Positions 8,037 to 16,885 of a DNA stretch of 64,000 bases are shown piece after piece (position 1 is the stretch's first letter; each line of letters opens with the position of its first letter). The notes under the pieces are model-generated. The model was given only the letters and a program-made list of their open reading frames with translations. It was not told the DNA's origin and did no database searches. The translations under genes and the position numbers were made by a program. Source of the stretch: Lachnospiraceae bacterium UBA4338 (GTDB lineage: Bacteria; Bacillota; Clostridia; Lachnospirales; Lachnospiraceae); the NCBI GenBank assembly GCA_002393735.1, contig DGTK01000006.1, forward strand, positions 27,338 through 91,337, read 5' to 3'.

Positions 8037-9260
8037 ATGAATATTATAGAAGGCGGAGTAACAGCTCCAAAAGGTTTTGCTGCAGCGTCCTATGCTGCAG
8101 GAATTAAATATGAGGGCAGGACAGACATGGCTCTTATATACAGCGACGAATTATGCGATGCAGCAGGAGTGTATACATCAAATGTAGTTAAAGCAGCTCC
8201 TGTTATCTGGGACAGAAATATTACATCATCTGACGGCAAGGTAAGAGCAGTTGTAGTTAACTCAGGAATTGCCAACGCCTGCACAGGTGAAGAAGGAATG
8301 AATATCTGTAAGCAGACAGCCAGCGCAGTTGCCAAGGTAACCGGAGATAAGCCTGAAAACGTGCTTGTAGGCTCCACAGGTGTTATAGGTATGCAGATAA
8401 ACGTTGGCAAAATCACCGCCGGCGCAAAAGAACTTCTTAAATTAAAAGACTATACTTATGAAGCAGGTGAAGCTGCATCAAAGGCTATTATGACTACAGA
8501 TACACATAATAAGCAGATTGCCGTAACAATTGAAATTGATGGCGTAACATGTACAATCGGTGCAATGTGCAAGGGCTCAGGAATGATTCATCCTAATATG
8601 TGTACAATGCTTGGATATGTTTGTACAGATATTAAAATAGAAAAGTCCTTACTTAAGAAAGCACTTGATGAAGTTGTAGTCGATACATTTAATATGATAA
8701 GTGTTGATGGTGATACATCAACCAATGATACACTGCTTGTACTTGCAAACGGTATGGCAGGTAATGAAATAGTAAATAAAGAAGATGCAGACTATCAGAC
8801 ATTTAAAGATGCATTATATTATGTATGCGAACATCTTGCCAAGGAAATGGCGGGTGATGGAGAAGGCGCGACGGCTCTTTTTGAAGCGACAGTTATAAAT
8901 GCAAAAACCAAGGATGATGCAAGAAAGTTATCAAAGTCCATTATCAGTTCAAGTCTTTCCAAGGCTGCAATTTACGGACATGATGCAAACTTCGGCAGAT
9001 TCTTATGTGCAATGGGTTATTCAGGTGTAATGTTTGATCAAAATGACGTTCAGCTTTCATTTAAGAGTAAGGCCGGCGAGATGATGGTTTTTGATAAAGG
9101 TACACCCCTTAGCTTTGATGAAGATGAAGCAACAAAGATACTTAGTGAAGATCACGTAACAGTTTTTGTTGATATGCACGAAGGTAATGAAAGCGCTACA
9201 GCGTGGGGCTGCGATCTTACATATGATTATGTTAAAATAAATGCCGATTACAGGTCATAA
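8037..9260 (+). CDS. argJ: Glutamate N-acetyltransferase / amino-acid N-acetyltransferase (ArgJ)
   Basis: ArgJ transfers the acetyl group from N-acetylornithine to glutamate in the cyclic arginine pathway; bifunctional forms also use acetyl-CoA. The precursor of 407 residues is normally self-cleaved before a conserved threonine, which becomes the nucleophile. Here the motif is KGSGMIHPNMCTML, with cleavage expected between Cys189 and Thr190 (the usual residue before Thr is Ala). AAGGAG precedes the ATG. The gene sits between the GNAT gene and argB with short gaps. Whether the enzyme is mono- or bifunctional cannot be told from the sequence. Confidence 0.96.
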   Translation: MNIIEGGVTAPKGFAAASYAAGIKYEGRTDMALIYSDELCDAAGVYTSNVVKAAPVIWDRNITSSDGKVRAVVVNSGIANACTGEEGMNICKQTASAVAKVTGDKPENVLVGSTGVIGMQINVGKITAGAKELLKLKDYTYEAGEAASKAIMTTDTHNKQIAVTIEIDGVTCTIGAMCKGSGMIHPNMCTMLGYVCTDIKIEKSLLKKALDEVVVDTFNMISVDGDTSTNDTLLVLANGMAGNEIVNKEDADYQTFKDALYYVCEHLAKEMAGDGEGATALFEATVINAKTKDDARKLSKSIISSSLSKAAIYGHDANFGRFLCAMGYSGVMFDQNDVQLSFKSKAGEMMVFDKGTPLSFDEDEATKILSEDHVTVFVDMHEGNESATAWGCDLTYDYVKINADYRS

Positions 9261-9274
9261 GAGGAGATATAAAA

Positions 9275-10174
9275 ATGGAAAAAGACATGGAAAAATTCTT
9301 GGAAAAAGCTAATGTACTTATAGAAGCTTTACCTTATATTCAGAAATTCAATCGTAAAATCGTTATCGTAAAATACGGCGGAAGTGCCATGACAGATCAC
9401 AGCCTTGAACAGAAGGTTATTGAAGATGCAGTACTTCTTAAACTTACAGGATTCAAGGTTATTATCGTACATGGCGGCGGTAAGGAGATTAGCCGCTGGG
9501 TTGATAAGGTTGGAAAAGAGCCTAAGTTTGTTGACGGCCTCAGAGTGACTGATGAAGAGACCATGGAAATTGCCGAGATGGTGCTTAATAAGGTTAATAA
9601 GAATCTTGTAGCCATGGTTGAAAAGTTAGGTGTTAAGGCAGTTGGTGTCAGCGGAAAAGACGGCAACTTACTTAAGGTTAACAAGAAACTTTCATCATCA
9701 GGTGAAGATATAGGATATGTAGGCAATATTACAGAGGTTAATCCAAAGATTCTTTATGATTTGCTTGAGAAGGATTTCCTTCCTATAGTTGCTCCTATTG
9801 GTTTAGATGATGAATATCATTCATATAATATTAATGCGGATGATGCAGCATGTGAAATTGCCAAGGCTGTTGATGCTGAAAAGTTAGCATTCTTAACAGA
9901 CGTTGAAGGCTTATATAAAGACTTCAATGATAAGAGCACTTTCATTTCAAGAATCAGCGTATCTGAAGCAAAAAGGTTAATTGAATCAGGAACAATTCAG
10001 GGCGGTATGCTTCCTAAGTTAAGAAACTGTACAGAAGCAATTGATGAGGGTGTTCACAGAGTCCATATCTTAGACGGCAGAATACCACACTGCTTATTAC
10101 TTGAAATCTTTACCAAGAAAGGTATCGGAACTGCAATTGTGGCAGATGAAGATCCAATTAACCTGGAAGTATAA
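9275..10174 (+). CDS. argB: Acetylglutamate kinase
   Basis: ArgB phosphorylates N-acetylglutamate with ATP, the second step of arginine synthesis. The 299-residue protein shows the amino-acid-kinase motifs KYGGSAM at 33-39 and HGGGKEI about 35 residues later, and a C-terminal NADDAACEIAKAV segment. An N-terminal helix (about 1-28) precedes the first strand, the feature of hexameric arginine-inhibited enzymes, so feedback control by arginine is plausible. GAGGAG precedes the ATG; a second in-frame ATG at 9287 is possible. The stop codon is followed at once by a palindromic hairpin. Confidence 0.96.
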   Translation: MEKDMEKFLEKANVLIEALPYIQKFNRKIVIVKYGGSAMTDHSLEQKVIEDAVLLKLTGFKVIIVHGGGKEISRWVDKVGKEPKFVDGLRVTDEETMEIAEMVLNKVNKNLVAMVEKLGVKAVGVSGKDGNLLKVNKKLSSSGEDIGYVGNITEVNPKILYDLLEKDFLPIVAPIGLDDEYHSYNINADDAACEIAKAVDAEKLAFLTDVEGLYKDFNDKSTFISRISVSEAKRLIESGTIQGGMLPKLRNCTEAIDEGVHRVHILDGRIPHCLLLEIFTKKGIGTAIVADEDPINLEV

Positions 10175-10199
10175 ATGTGGTTATAACCACATACTTCCA
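10166..10199. repeat. Hairpin with the 18-bp palindrome ATGTGGTTATAACCACAT after argB
   Basis: The palindrome (10175-10192) begins directly after the argB stop codon. Outside it, GGAAGTAT (10166-10173) and ATACTTCC (10192-10199) also pair, giving an extended stem with a small bulge. The same 18-mer occurs after the DUF5050 gene at 52644-52661. No T run follows, so it is not a standard terminator. Confidence 0.75.
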
Positions 10200-10218
10200 T
10201 AATGACGGAGGTATAACC

Positions 10219-11406
10219 ATGAGTGATGTAAATACAATTATTAATGAAGGAGAAGAATATATTCTCCATACATATAACAGGTTCCCTGTAGTTTTTGATC
10301 ATGGAGATGGAATGAATCTTTATGATGTAAATGGAAAAGAGTATCTGGATTTTGTTTCCGGAATCGGGGTTTTTGCCCTTGGGTACAATAATAAGAAATA
10401 TAAGGATGCTCTTAAAGGACAGATTGACAAGATTACGCATACATCCAATTATTACTGGAATGAACCGGCTATCAATGCTGCAAAGAAAATAGTTAAGGCA
10501 ACAGGTCTTAATAAAGTATTCTTTACAAACAGCGGCGCTGAGGCAATTGAGGGCGCAATTAAATCTGCAAGAAAATATGCATATCTTAAAGATGGTGCTT
10601 TGGACCACGAAATTATTGCATTTAATCATTCATTCCATGGAAGGACAATGGGTGCTTTATCAGTAACAGGTACAGAGAAATACAGGCATGATTTTCAGCC
10701 TATGATAGGAAATATCGTGTTTGCTGAAATGAATGACATTGATTCAGTTAAGAATCTTATCAATGACAAAACCTGCGCCATCTTAATGGAAACTCTTCAG
10801 GGCGAAGGCGGAATCTATCCGGCTGATGCGGCTTTCATTAAAGAAATCAGGCAGATCTGCGATGAGAAAGACATTCTTCTTATCCTTGATGAGATTCAGT
10901 GCGGAATGGGCAGGACAGGATATCTTTGTGCATATGAAAGGTATGGTATAAAGCCTGATATTCTTACTATGGCCAAGGCTCTTGGTAGCGGTGTACCGGT
11001 GGGTGCTTTTGTTCTCAATGAGAAGGTTGCAAAAAACTCACTTGTAGCAGGTGACCATGGAACAACCTATGGCGGTAATCCACTTGCCGGCACAGCAATT
11101 AATACGGTATTTGATTTATATGATGAACTTAATATAGTTGATAATGCCAAAGAGATGGGAGATTATCTCTGGGAGAAATTAGAGTTAATCAAGGCTAATC
11201 ACAGTGAAATTATTGATCACAGGGGACTGGGTCTTATGCAGGGACTTCAGTTTAACAGGCCGGTTGGTGAATATATCAATAAGGCTCTTGATAAAGGACT
11301 TGTACTTATTAATGCGGGTACTGAAATTATCAGGTTCCTTCCACCTCTTATTATCACCAGGGCTGATATAGACAAGATGGCTGACATCTTAGAATCAGTA
11401 CTATAA
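10219..11406 (+). CDS. argD: Acetylornithine aminotransferase
   Basis: ArgD is a pyridoxal-phosphate aminotransferase that makes N-acetylornithine from the semialdehyde. The start is set at ATG 10219, which has GGAGG upstream; the longer frame begins within the palindromic hairpin. The resulting 395-residue protein has the class III pattern: SGAEAIEGAIKSARKY, the LDEIQCGMGRTG metal-binding-like stretch, the probable PLP lysine at 253 in TMAKALGSG, and GTTYGGNPLA. It is the last arginine gene of the operon; the next gene, 20 bases away, is unrelated. A related function in lysine synthesis is possible for this family. Confidence 0.95.
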   Translation: MSDVNTIINEGEEYILHTYNRFPVVFDHGDGMNLYDVNGKEYLDFVSGIGVFALGYNNKKYKDALKGQIDKITHTSNYYWNEPAINAAKKIVKATGLNKVFFTNSGAEAIEGAIKSARKYAYLKDGALDHEIIAFNHSFHGRTMGALSVTGTEKYRHDFQPMIGNIVFAEMNDIDSVKNLINDKTCAILMETLQGEGGIYPADAAFIKEIRQICDEKDILLILDEIQCGMGRTGYLCAYERYGIKPDILTMAKALGSGVPVGAFVLNEKVAKNSLVAGDHGTTYGGNPLAGTAINTVFDLYDELNIVDNAKEMGDYLWEKLELIKANHSEIIDHRGLGLMQGLQFNRPVGEYINKALDKGLVLINAGTEIIRFLPPLIITRADIDKMADILESVL

Positions 11407-11425
11407 AAAGAAAGAGATTTATCTG

Positions 11426-12994
11426 ATGGGAAAGAGAATTTTAGGATTTCTTTTTGTAATTATATTATTTGTAACAATGGTTTATGGCCATTTGACCAAT
11501 CACTACAGCGTTACTGATACAGGCAAGGCAATAAGCTCAGAACAGGTTATACTCTGGTATTCAGATGCCGGTATGTCTGATTATATTAACAGCATATCAT
11601 TAACTTATGAGAAAGAAAGCGGCGTTAAGGTAATTCCTGTTTTGGTTTCAGCCGTTGAAATGCTTGACAGTATTCAGAATGCTTCTGTTCATGAAGACAA
11701 TGGACCGGATATTTATATTATAACCAATGACTCTTTGGAGAAGGCCTATCTTTCAGGGCTTGCAGCAGAGGTTCAGGATAAGGATATGATTCTTAATACA
11801 ACCTATTATCCCATGAGCGCTCTTAATGCTGCAACCTATAATGGCAAAATACTCGGTTATCCACTTTATTTTGATACATCATTTCTTGTTTATAATAAAG
11901 AGTATGTAAGAAATATTGCCAAAGGTTATGTGGTAGATAATAAGATTACAGAGATGGCAACAGCCCTTGCAGGTGAAGGCGAACTTACAGAAGAACAGGC
12001 ACTTGGTGAAGTAAGGGTTGATGAATCATCATTAACTGATGAAGACATTAATGCAGGTGTTTATGAAGTGCTTCCTAATTCACTTGTTGGCATTCTGGAA
12101 TTTGCCGATAAGTATGATTTGCCGGAAACCGCAGAAGGCTTTATGGAATGGAACGTTGCGGATGTGCTGTATGATTATATCTTTGCCGGCGCATATATGA
12201 ATATTGGCGGAGAGTGTACGGATATGGCAGATCAGGTTGACCTTTATAATGAAAATGCCATGTATGCTTTAAGCATATTCCAGGACTTTAATCAGTTCTT
12301 CTCAATAGATGCACATGAAACTACATATGACAGCGTAACTGAGGATTTTATCAAAGGTAAAACAGTATTTACTTTTGCAGACATAACCATGCTTTCAAAG
12401 ATAGATGAAGCAGTTAAGGCATATGATAATTCAGTTGCTGAAAATGTGGTTGAAGCCACGGAAGAAGGAACTGTAGAAGAAACTGCAGAGACTACAGAAG
12501 AGACAGCTGACGTGCAGGAAGAAGAGACTGAAGAAGAATTATTCCCTTGCCATTACGGCATTGTAAATATAGGTATGCTTAATGATACATTAAGGGCTCA
12601 GCCACTTTCCATCACAACAGTGGCAACCATTAATGCCTATAGTGACAAGAAAGAAGAGGGCGAGGCTTTTGCCAAATATCTTGCTATAGATGCAGGGAAA
12701 GAAATGTATGCAAGAACAGGCAGAATTCCTGCTGCATATATGGAGAATCCTGGCATTACGGATTATGATGCAATAATGGATACCTATGCTAATTCGGTAC
12801 CTCTTACCAAAATCCCCGAATGCAGTAATTACTGGATGCAGGCGGAGGTGCTTTATACATCAATCTGGAATGGTGATGATGTAAACTCATCACTGCTTAA
12901 TATGGCAACTCAGATTATGAGTCAGGTAAAGGGTGAGGAAGTAACTATTGAATCAATTGGTACTCCGACCATTGAAGAGTATTATAAAGAATAA
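11426..12994 (+). CDS. Extracellular solute-binding-like protein with acidic insert
   Basis: A 522-residue protein with an N-terminal hydrophobic helix (about 5-22) and a body that resembles family-1 extracellular solute-binding proteins: an ILWYSDAG strand, GPDIYIITNDSLEKAYLSG, YPLYFDTSFLVYNKE and a C-terminal FAKYLAIDAGKEMYARTGRIPA region. There is no lipobox cysteine, so it is probably anchored by its uncleaved N-terminus. A very acidic Glu/Thr-rich insert lies at about 340-375. No ABC transporter permease or ATPase genes are nearby, so the ligand and the role (transport or sensing) are unknown. The ribosome binding site is weak. Confidence 0.75.
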   Translation: MGKRILGFLFVIILFVTMVYGHLTNHYSVTDTGKAISSEQVILWYSDAGMSDYINSISLTYEKESGVKVIPVLVSAVEMLDSIQNASVHEDNGPDIYIITNDSLEKAYLSGLAAEVQDKDMILNTTYYPMSALNAATYNGKILGYPLYFDTSFLVYNKEYVRNIAKGYVVDNKITEMATALAGEGELTEEQALGEVRVDESSLTDEDINAGVYEVLPNSLVGILEFADKYDLPETAEGFMEWNVADVLYDYIFAGAYMNIGGECTDMADQVDLYNENAMYALSIFQDFNQFFSIDAHETTYDSVTEDFIKGKTVFTFADITMLSKIDEAVKAYDNSVAENVVEATEEGTVEETAETTEETADVQEEETEEELFPCHYGIVNIGMLNDTLRAQPLSITTVATINAYSDKKEEGEAFAKYLAIDAGKEMYARTGRIPAAYMENPGITDYDAIMDTYANSVPLTKIPECSNYWMQAEVLYTSIWNGDDVNSSLLNMATQIMSQVKGEEVTIESIGTPTIEEYYKE

Positions 12995-13079
12995 AAAACT
13001 TGTAACAATGAAATGAATTTGATAGAATAAAAAACACAACTCGAGGGTCTTCTTGAATTTTTTTAAGAAGGAGTTGTAT

Positions 13080-13643
13080 ATGAAAAAAATAATAATCAGT
13101 TCTTTAATTGTTGTTCTAATCTCTGCTCTTATGCTTATATCCTGCAAAGACGGTGGAAGCATGGAGATAATAAGTGATTCTGAAAGTGTTGTATCTAAAG
13201 AAGATATTCACGATATTGAAAATGAAGAAGTGGTAAATACCATTATTACTGTTGATGTATGTGGCGCTGTTATTTGTCCCGGGGTTTATGATTTAAATGA
13301 AGGAGACAGGGTAATAGATGCCATTAATGCAGCAGGCGGTATGCTTGATGAGGCTAATGCTGACACTTTAAATAAGGCGGATTATCTCAAAGACGGTCAG
13401 CAGATAAGAGTGCCTTTTATTGGAGAGGAAAGCGCGGAGGCAGATGATGGCAGGATAAATATTAATACTGCTGATATTGCTGAGCTTACAACTCTGCCCG
13501 GAATTGGAGAGGCAAGGGCTCAGGCAATTATTGATTACCGGGAGACAAATGGTAATTATGAAAAAGTTGAAGACATTATGAATGTAGCCGGAATTAAGGA
13601 GGGCACATTCAAAAAGTTTTGTGACAGGATTAAGGTTAATTAG
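13080..13643 (+). CDS. comEA: ComEA-like helix-hairpin-helix DNA-binding lipoprotein
   Basis: ComEA binds incoming DNA at the cell surface in natural transformation. The start at ATG 13080 has AAGAAGGAG upstream; the protein then has 187 residues with a lipoprotein signal ending in LISC (Cys22). After an acidic spacer there is an SLBB-like domain (about 57-115, VDVCGAVICPGVYDL) and a C-terminal double helix-hairpin-helix (about 125-187, with TTLPGIGEARAQAI). A lipid anchor, rather than the usual transmembrane helix, is a small departure from textbook ComEA. comEC lies 3.2 kb downstream, with a two-component system between them. Confidence 0.88.
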   Translation: MKKIIISSLIVVLISALMLISCKDGGSMEIISDSESVVSKEDIHDIENEEVVNTIITVDVCGAVICPGVYDLNEGDRVIDAINAAGGMLDEANADTLNKADYLKDGQQIRVPFIGEESAEADDGRININTADIAELTTLPGIGEARAQAIIDYRETNGNYEKVEDIMNVAGIKEGTFKKFCDRIKVN

Positions 13644-13667
13644 TTTAATTCTCTTAATGGAGGATAT

Positions 13668-14360
13668 ATGGGAATCAGAATTCTTGTTGTTGATGATGAA
13701 AAGTTAATTGTTAAGGGATTAAGTTTTAGTTTAATGCAGGAAAAGTGGGAAGTTGATACTGCATATGATGGTGAAGAAGCTTTGGATAAAGCGCTGAATA
13801 ACGAATATAATGTTATTCTTCTTGATGTTATGCTTCCTAAACTTGATGGCATTGAAGTATGTAAAAAAATCAGGGAAGTTTCTGATGTACCTATTATTAT
13901 GCTTACAGCCAAAGCCGATGATGCGGATGTAATCATGGGTCTTGATACAGGTGCAGATGATTATATAACCAAGCCTTTTAATGTAATGGAAGTTAAGGCA
14001 AGAATTAATGTTATCTTAAGAAGAGAGAATAAGCGCGGAGCAAAAGATAATAAAGAAGAGATATTATCAGGTGATATCAGACTTGATATCTCAGGCAAAA
14101 GAGCCTTCATCAAGGATAAGGAATATAATCTTACATCCAAGGAATTTGATGTTTTATATCTTCTTGTTTCCAATCCTGATAAGGTTTACAGCAGGGAAAT
14201 GCTGCTTGAGAAAGTGTGGAAGGATCATTCTCCTGAGGATTTAAGAACGGTGGATGTTCATGTAAGAAGACTCAGGGAAAAGATTGAAGATGATTCCGCT
14301 AATCCTAAATATGTTTATACAAGATGGGGTAAAGGATACTATTACACCATTAACAAATAA
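13668..14360 (+). CDS. OmpR/PhoB family response regulator
   Basis: A 230-residue two-domain regulator. The receiver domain (about 1-120) has the acidic pocket VVDDE near residue 10, the phospho-acceptor Asp53 in LLDVMLP, a conserved Thr in MLTAK and Lys in DDYITKPF. The C-terminal winged helix (about 130-230) ends with RTVDVHVRRLREKIE and YVYTRWGKGYYY, typical of the PhoB/WalR group. GGAGG precedes the ATG. The cognate kinase follows 11 bases later and a GerMN lipoprotein overlaps the kinase, so the three are one transcription unit. The target genes are unknown; cell-envelope control is a guess from the GerMN partner. Confidence 0.94.
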   Translation: MGIRILVVDDEKLIVKGLSFSLMQEKWEVDTAYDGEEALDKALNNEYNVILLDVMLPKLDGIEVCKKIREVSDVPIIMLTAKADDADVIMGLDTGADDYITKPFNVMEVKARINVILRRENKRGAKDNKEEILSGDIRLDISGKRAFIKDKEYNLTSKEFDVLYLLVSNPDKVYSREMLLEKVWKDHSPEDLRTVDVHVRRLREKIEDDSANPKYVYTRWGKGYYYTINK

Positions 14361-14371
14361 CGGGAATTCTT

Positions 14372-15931
14372 ATGGATAATGAGAATACATTAAAAAATAA
14401 AATCATAAATAACAAATACTACAGAAGTTTTAAAGTCAGACTTTCTGTTGTCATGCTTTTAATTGGCGTAATCAGTATTGTGGTTTTGGGCCTTGGTGTT
14501 GTATATATATACAGAGCCAGAGCCATTAAGGTAAGGACTCAGGATTTCTATAACCAGATGACAATACTGTCTTATCAGTTGCTTACGGAGGAGTATTTTG
14601 CCAATCCTTATTCTGAAGGAGTTGAGGCCAAGGTGGAATTGTATTCTGATCTGTATGATGGCAGGGTAATGATAATTGACAATAACTTTGTAGTAATCAA
14701 AGATTCATATAATTCTTATACAGGCAAGTATTTTATTGCACCGGAAGTTCTGAATGCATCTAAGGGTAATCCCACAAGTAAGTTTAAAGATGGCTATATC
14801 ATTATCACAGTGCCGGTTGTAGCCGGAAGTGATGATCCATCGAATATTCAGGGAATGATATATGCAGGTCTTTCAATTAAGCAGATTGATACGACTACGG
14901 GTATTCTGGACAGGAGTATGCTGGTAATCGGGGCTTTTTTGATGATAGGCGTTATTATTGCATCGGCTACTGTGCCGACGGCGCTTTTCAGGCCGTTTAA
15001 CAGACTGATTGAGTCGGTTAATGCTCTTAAGGAAGGATTTTCAAATAAAAGAGTTGAAGCGGACTATTATGAGGAAACCAAGGATATATCAGATGCATTT
15101 AATGATGTTGTGGACAGGATGAAAGCAGTGGATGACTCAAGACAGGAGTTTGTATCGAATGTGTCACATGAGCTTAAGACTCCGCTTGCATCAGTTAAGG
15201 TTTTGGCAGAATCTCTTAATACAGGTGAGAATGTGCCGATTGAAATGTATCAGGAATTCATGGGCGACATTATTGAAGAGGTAGACAGGGAAACAAATAT
15301 TATTAATGACCTTTTGTCTTTAGTTAAGCTGGATAAATCCTCGCCTGATATTAATGTTGAACTTACGGACATTAATATTATGATTGAAAAAATCTTTAAG
15401 AGACTTTCTCCTCTTGCCAGTCAAAAGGGTGTTGATATGATTTTTGAAAGTGAGAGAGATGTTAAGGCCTGGATTGATGAAATTAAGATTACAAGGGCGC
15501 TGGAGGACATAATCGAAAATGCTATTAAGTATAATCATGAAGGTGGTTTCGTAAAGGTAAGTCTTGATGCAGATCATCAGTATTTTACAGTGACAATTGA
15601 GGACTCAGGAATTGGTATTGCGGAAGAAGACTTAAAGCATATTTTTGAAAGATTCTACAGAGCAGATAAGTCACATTCTGCCACTATAGAAGGAACAGGT
15701 CTGGGACTTGCCATATCAAGAAGTGCAATTTATATGCATAACGGAAGCGTTAAAGTTGAATCTGAAGAAGGCAGGGGTACTACTTTTGTGGTAACAATTC
15801 CAATCAGATTTATTGAGGATAATACTTTGGAGATTTCTGAAGAAGAAACTTTAGAGGAAATGCCGGAAGTTATTGAAGAAGAAACTAAAGAAGAGACTAT
15901 AGAAGAGGCGCAGAAAATTGAAGAAGAGTAG
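14372..15931 (+). CDS. Membrane sensor histidine kinase
   Basis: A 519-residue kinase with a first membrane helix at about 24-46, an extracellular sensor of roughly 135 residues (single Cache/PAS-like size), a second helix at about 186-206, and a HAMP linker. Then come the dimerisation domain with phospho-acceptor His266 in VSHELKTPLAS and an ATPase domain with N-box (EDIIENAIKYN), G1 (DSGIGI) and G2 (GTGLGLAI) motifs. The C-terminus carries an unusual Glu-rich tail of about 35 residues. The last 14 bases overlap the next gene, which points to coupled translation with the GerMN lipoprotein. Confidence 0.94.
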   Translation: MDNENTLKNKIINNKYYRSFKVRLSVVMLLIGVISIVVLGLGVVYIYRARAIKVRTQDFYNQMTILSYQLLTEEYFANPYSEGVEAKVELYSDLYDGRVMIIDNNFVVIKDSYNSYTGKYFIAPEVLNASKGNPTSKFKDGYIIITVPVVAGSDDPSNIQGMIYAGLSIKQIDTTTGILDRSMLVIGAFLMIGVIIASATVPTALFRPFNRLIESVNALKEGFSNKRVEADYYEETKDISDAFNDVVDRMKAVDDSRQEFVSNVSHELKTPLASVKVLAESLNTGENVPIEMYQEFMGDIIEEVDRETNIINDLLSLVKLDKSSPDINVELTDINIMIEKIFKRLSPLASQKGVDMIFESERDVKAWIDEIKITRALEDIIENAIKYNHEGGFVKVSLDADHQYFTVTIEDSGIGIAEEDLKHIFERFYRADKSHSATIEGTGLGLAISRSAIYMHNGSVKVESEEGRGTTFVVTIPIRFIEDNTLEISEEETLEEMPEVIEEETKEETIEEAQKIEEE

Positions 15932-16859
15932 ATTATTCAAACTAAATATAATTATGCTTGTGACTGTGCTCCTTTTTGGTCTTTTAAGCTGCAATCAGAC
16001 TGAAGATGAGACAGTGGTATCAAACGAGATAAATATTTATTATATTAACCGTGATGAGACTTTCCTTACGGAAGTACCTGTAATTATTGAAAGTGAAGAG
16101 ATGTATGATAAGGTGGATGAGGTTATATCATATATGAAAACCACTCCACGGGTTAAGACTCTGAAAGCGGATATTTCAGGAGAATTAAGTCTTAATGATT
16201 ATATAATTACAGATGATCAGATTTATCTTGATTTTAATTCAACTTACAAGGCACTGACTCCGTCTCAGGAGATACTGCTTCGTGCCGCTTTGGTTAAGAC
16301 TTTATGCCAGATTGAAGGAATAAAGTATGTTGCCATTACTGTAGAGGGAGAGAATCTTGTTAACAGAAACGGTCTTACTGTAGGCCTTATGAATGAAAGC
16401 AGTTTTGTGGATATTAAGGAGTCTGCACTTAATGGAATGGAAACAATGGAGGCGACTTTATATTTTGCATCTGAAGATGGTCATGAATTAATTCCTGTTG
16501 CAAGAGAGATTGAATATAATACCAATACACAGGTGGAAAAGGCTCTTATTGAGGAATTAATCAAAGGGCCTAATAATCATGAAAGTTATCAGACTATTAA
16601 TCCTAATACGGATATTATAGATATTTCAGTAAAAGACCAGGTCTGCTATATCAACTTAAGCTCTGATTTCCTTGATGGTGTGGACAAGGTTGACAGCAAT
16701 ATATGTATTTATTCGATAGTAGATACTCTGACAGAACTTGGTAATATAAGTAAGGTTCAGTTTTTCGTAGAAGGAGAATCCAAAATAACATTCAGGGAGA
16801 CTGTTAATCTGGATACAACTTTCTTAAGAAATCTTGATCTGATTCGCGATAATCAGTAA
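15918..16859 (+). CDS. GerMN-domain lipoprotein coupled to a two-component system
   Basis: The gene starts with TTG at 15918, inside the kinase gene; this start gives a complete lipoprotein signal with cysteine 25 in GLLSC, whereas the next in-frame ATG would cut the signal. The 313-residue protein shows two GerMN-like units: one around residues 35-150 and a second around 185-300 with VEKALIEELIKGP and VCYINLSSDF. GerMN domains occur in spore germination protein GerM and in actinobacterial LpqB. The arrangement regulator-kinase-GerMN lipoprotein resembles MtrA-MtrB-LpqB, so a modulatory role on the kinase is plausible but not proven. Confidence 0.85.
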   Translation: MKKSRLFKLNIIMLVTVLLFGLLSCNQTEDETVVSNEINIYYINRDETFLTEVPVIIESEEMYDKVDEVISYMKTTPRVKTLKADISGELSLNDYIITDDQIYLDFNSTYKALTPSQEILLRAALVKTLCQIEGIKYVAITVEGENLVNRNGLTVGLMNESSFVDIKESALNGMETMEATLYFASEDGHELIPVAREIEYNTNTQVEKALIEELIKGPNNHESYQTINPNTDIIDISVKDQVCYINLSSDFLDGVDKVDSNICIYSIVDTLTELGNISKVQFFVEGESKITFRETVNLDTTFLRNLDLIRDNQ

Positions 16860-16885
16860 ATAATCCCGTAAACTTAAATATTTAT

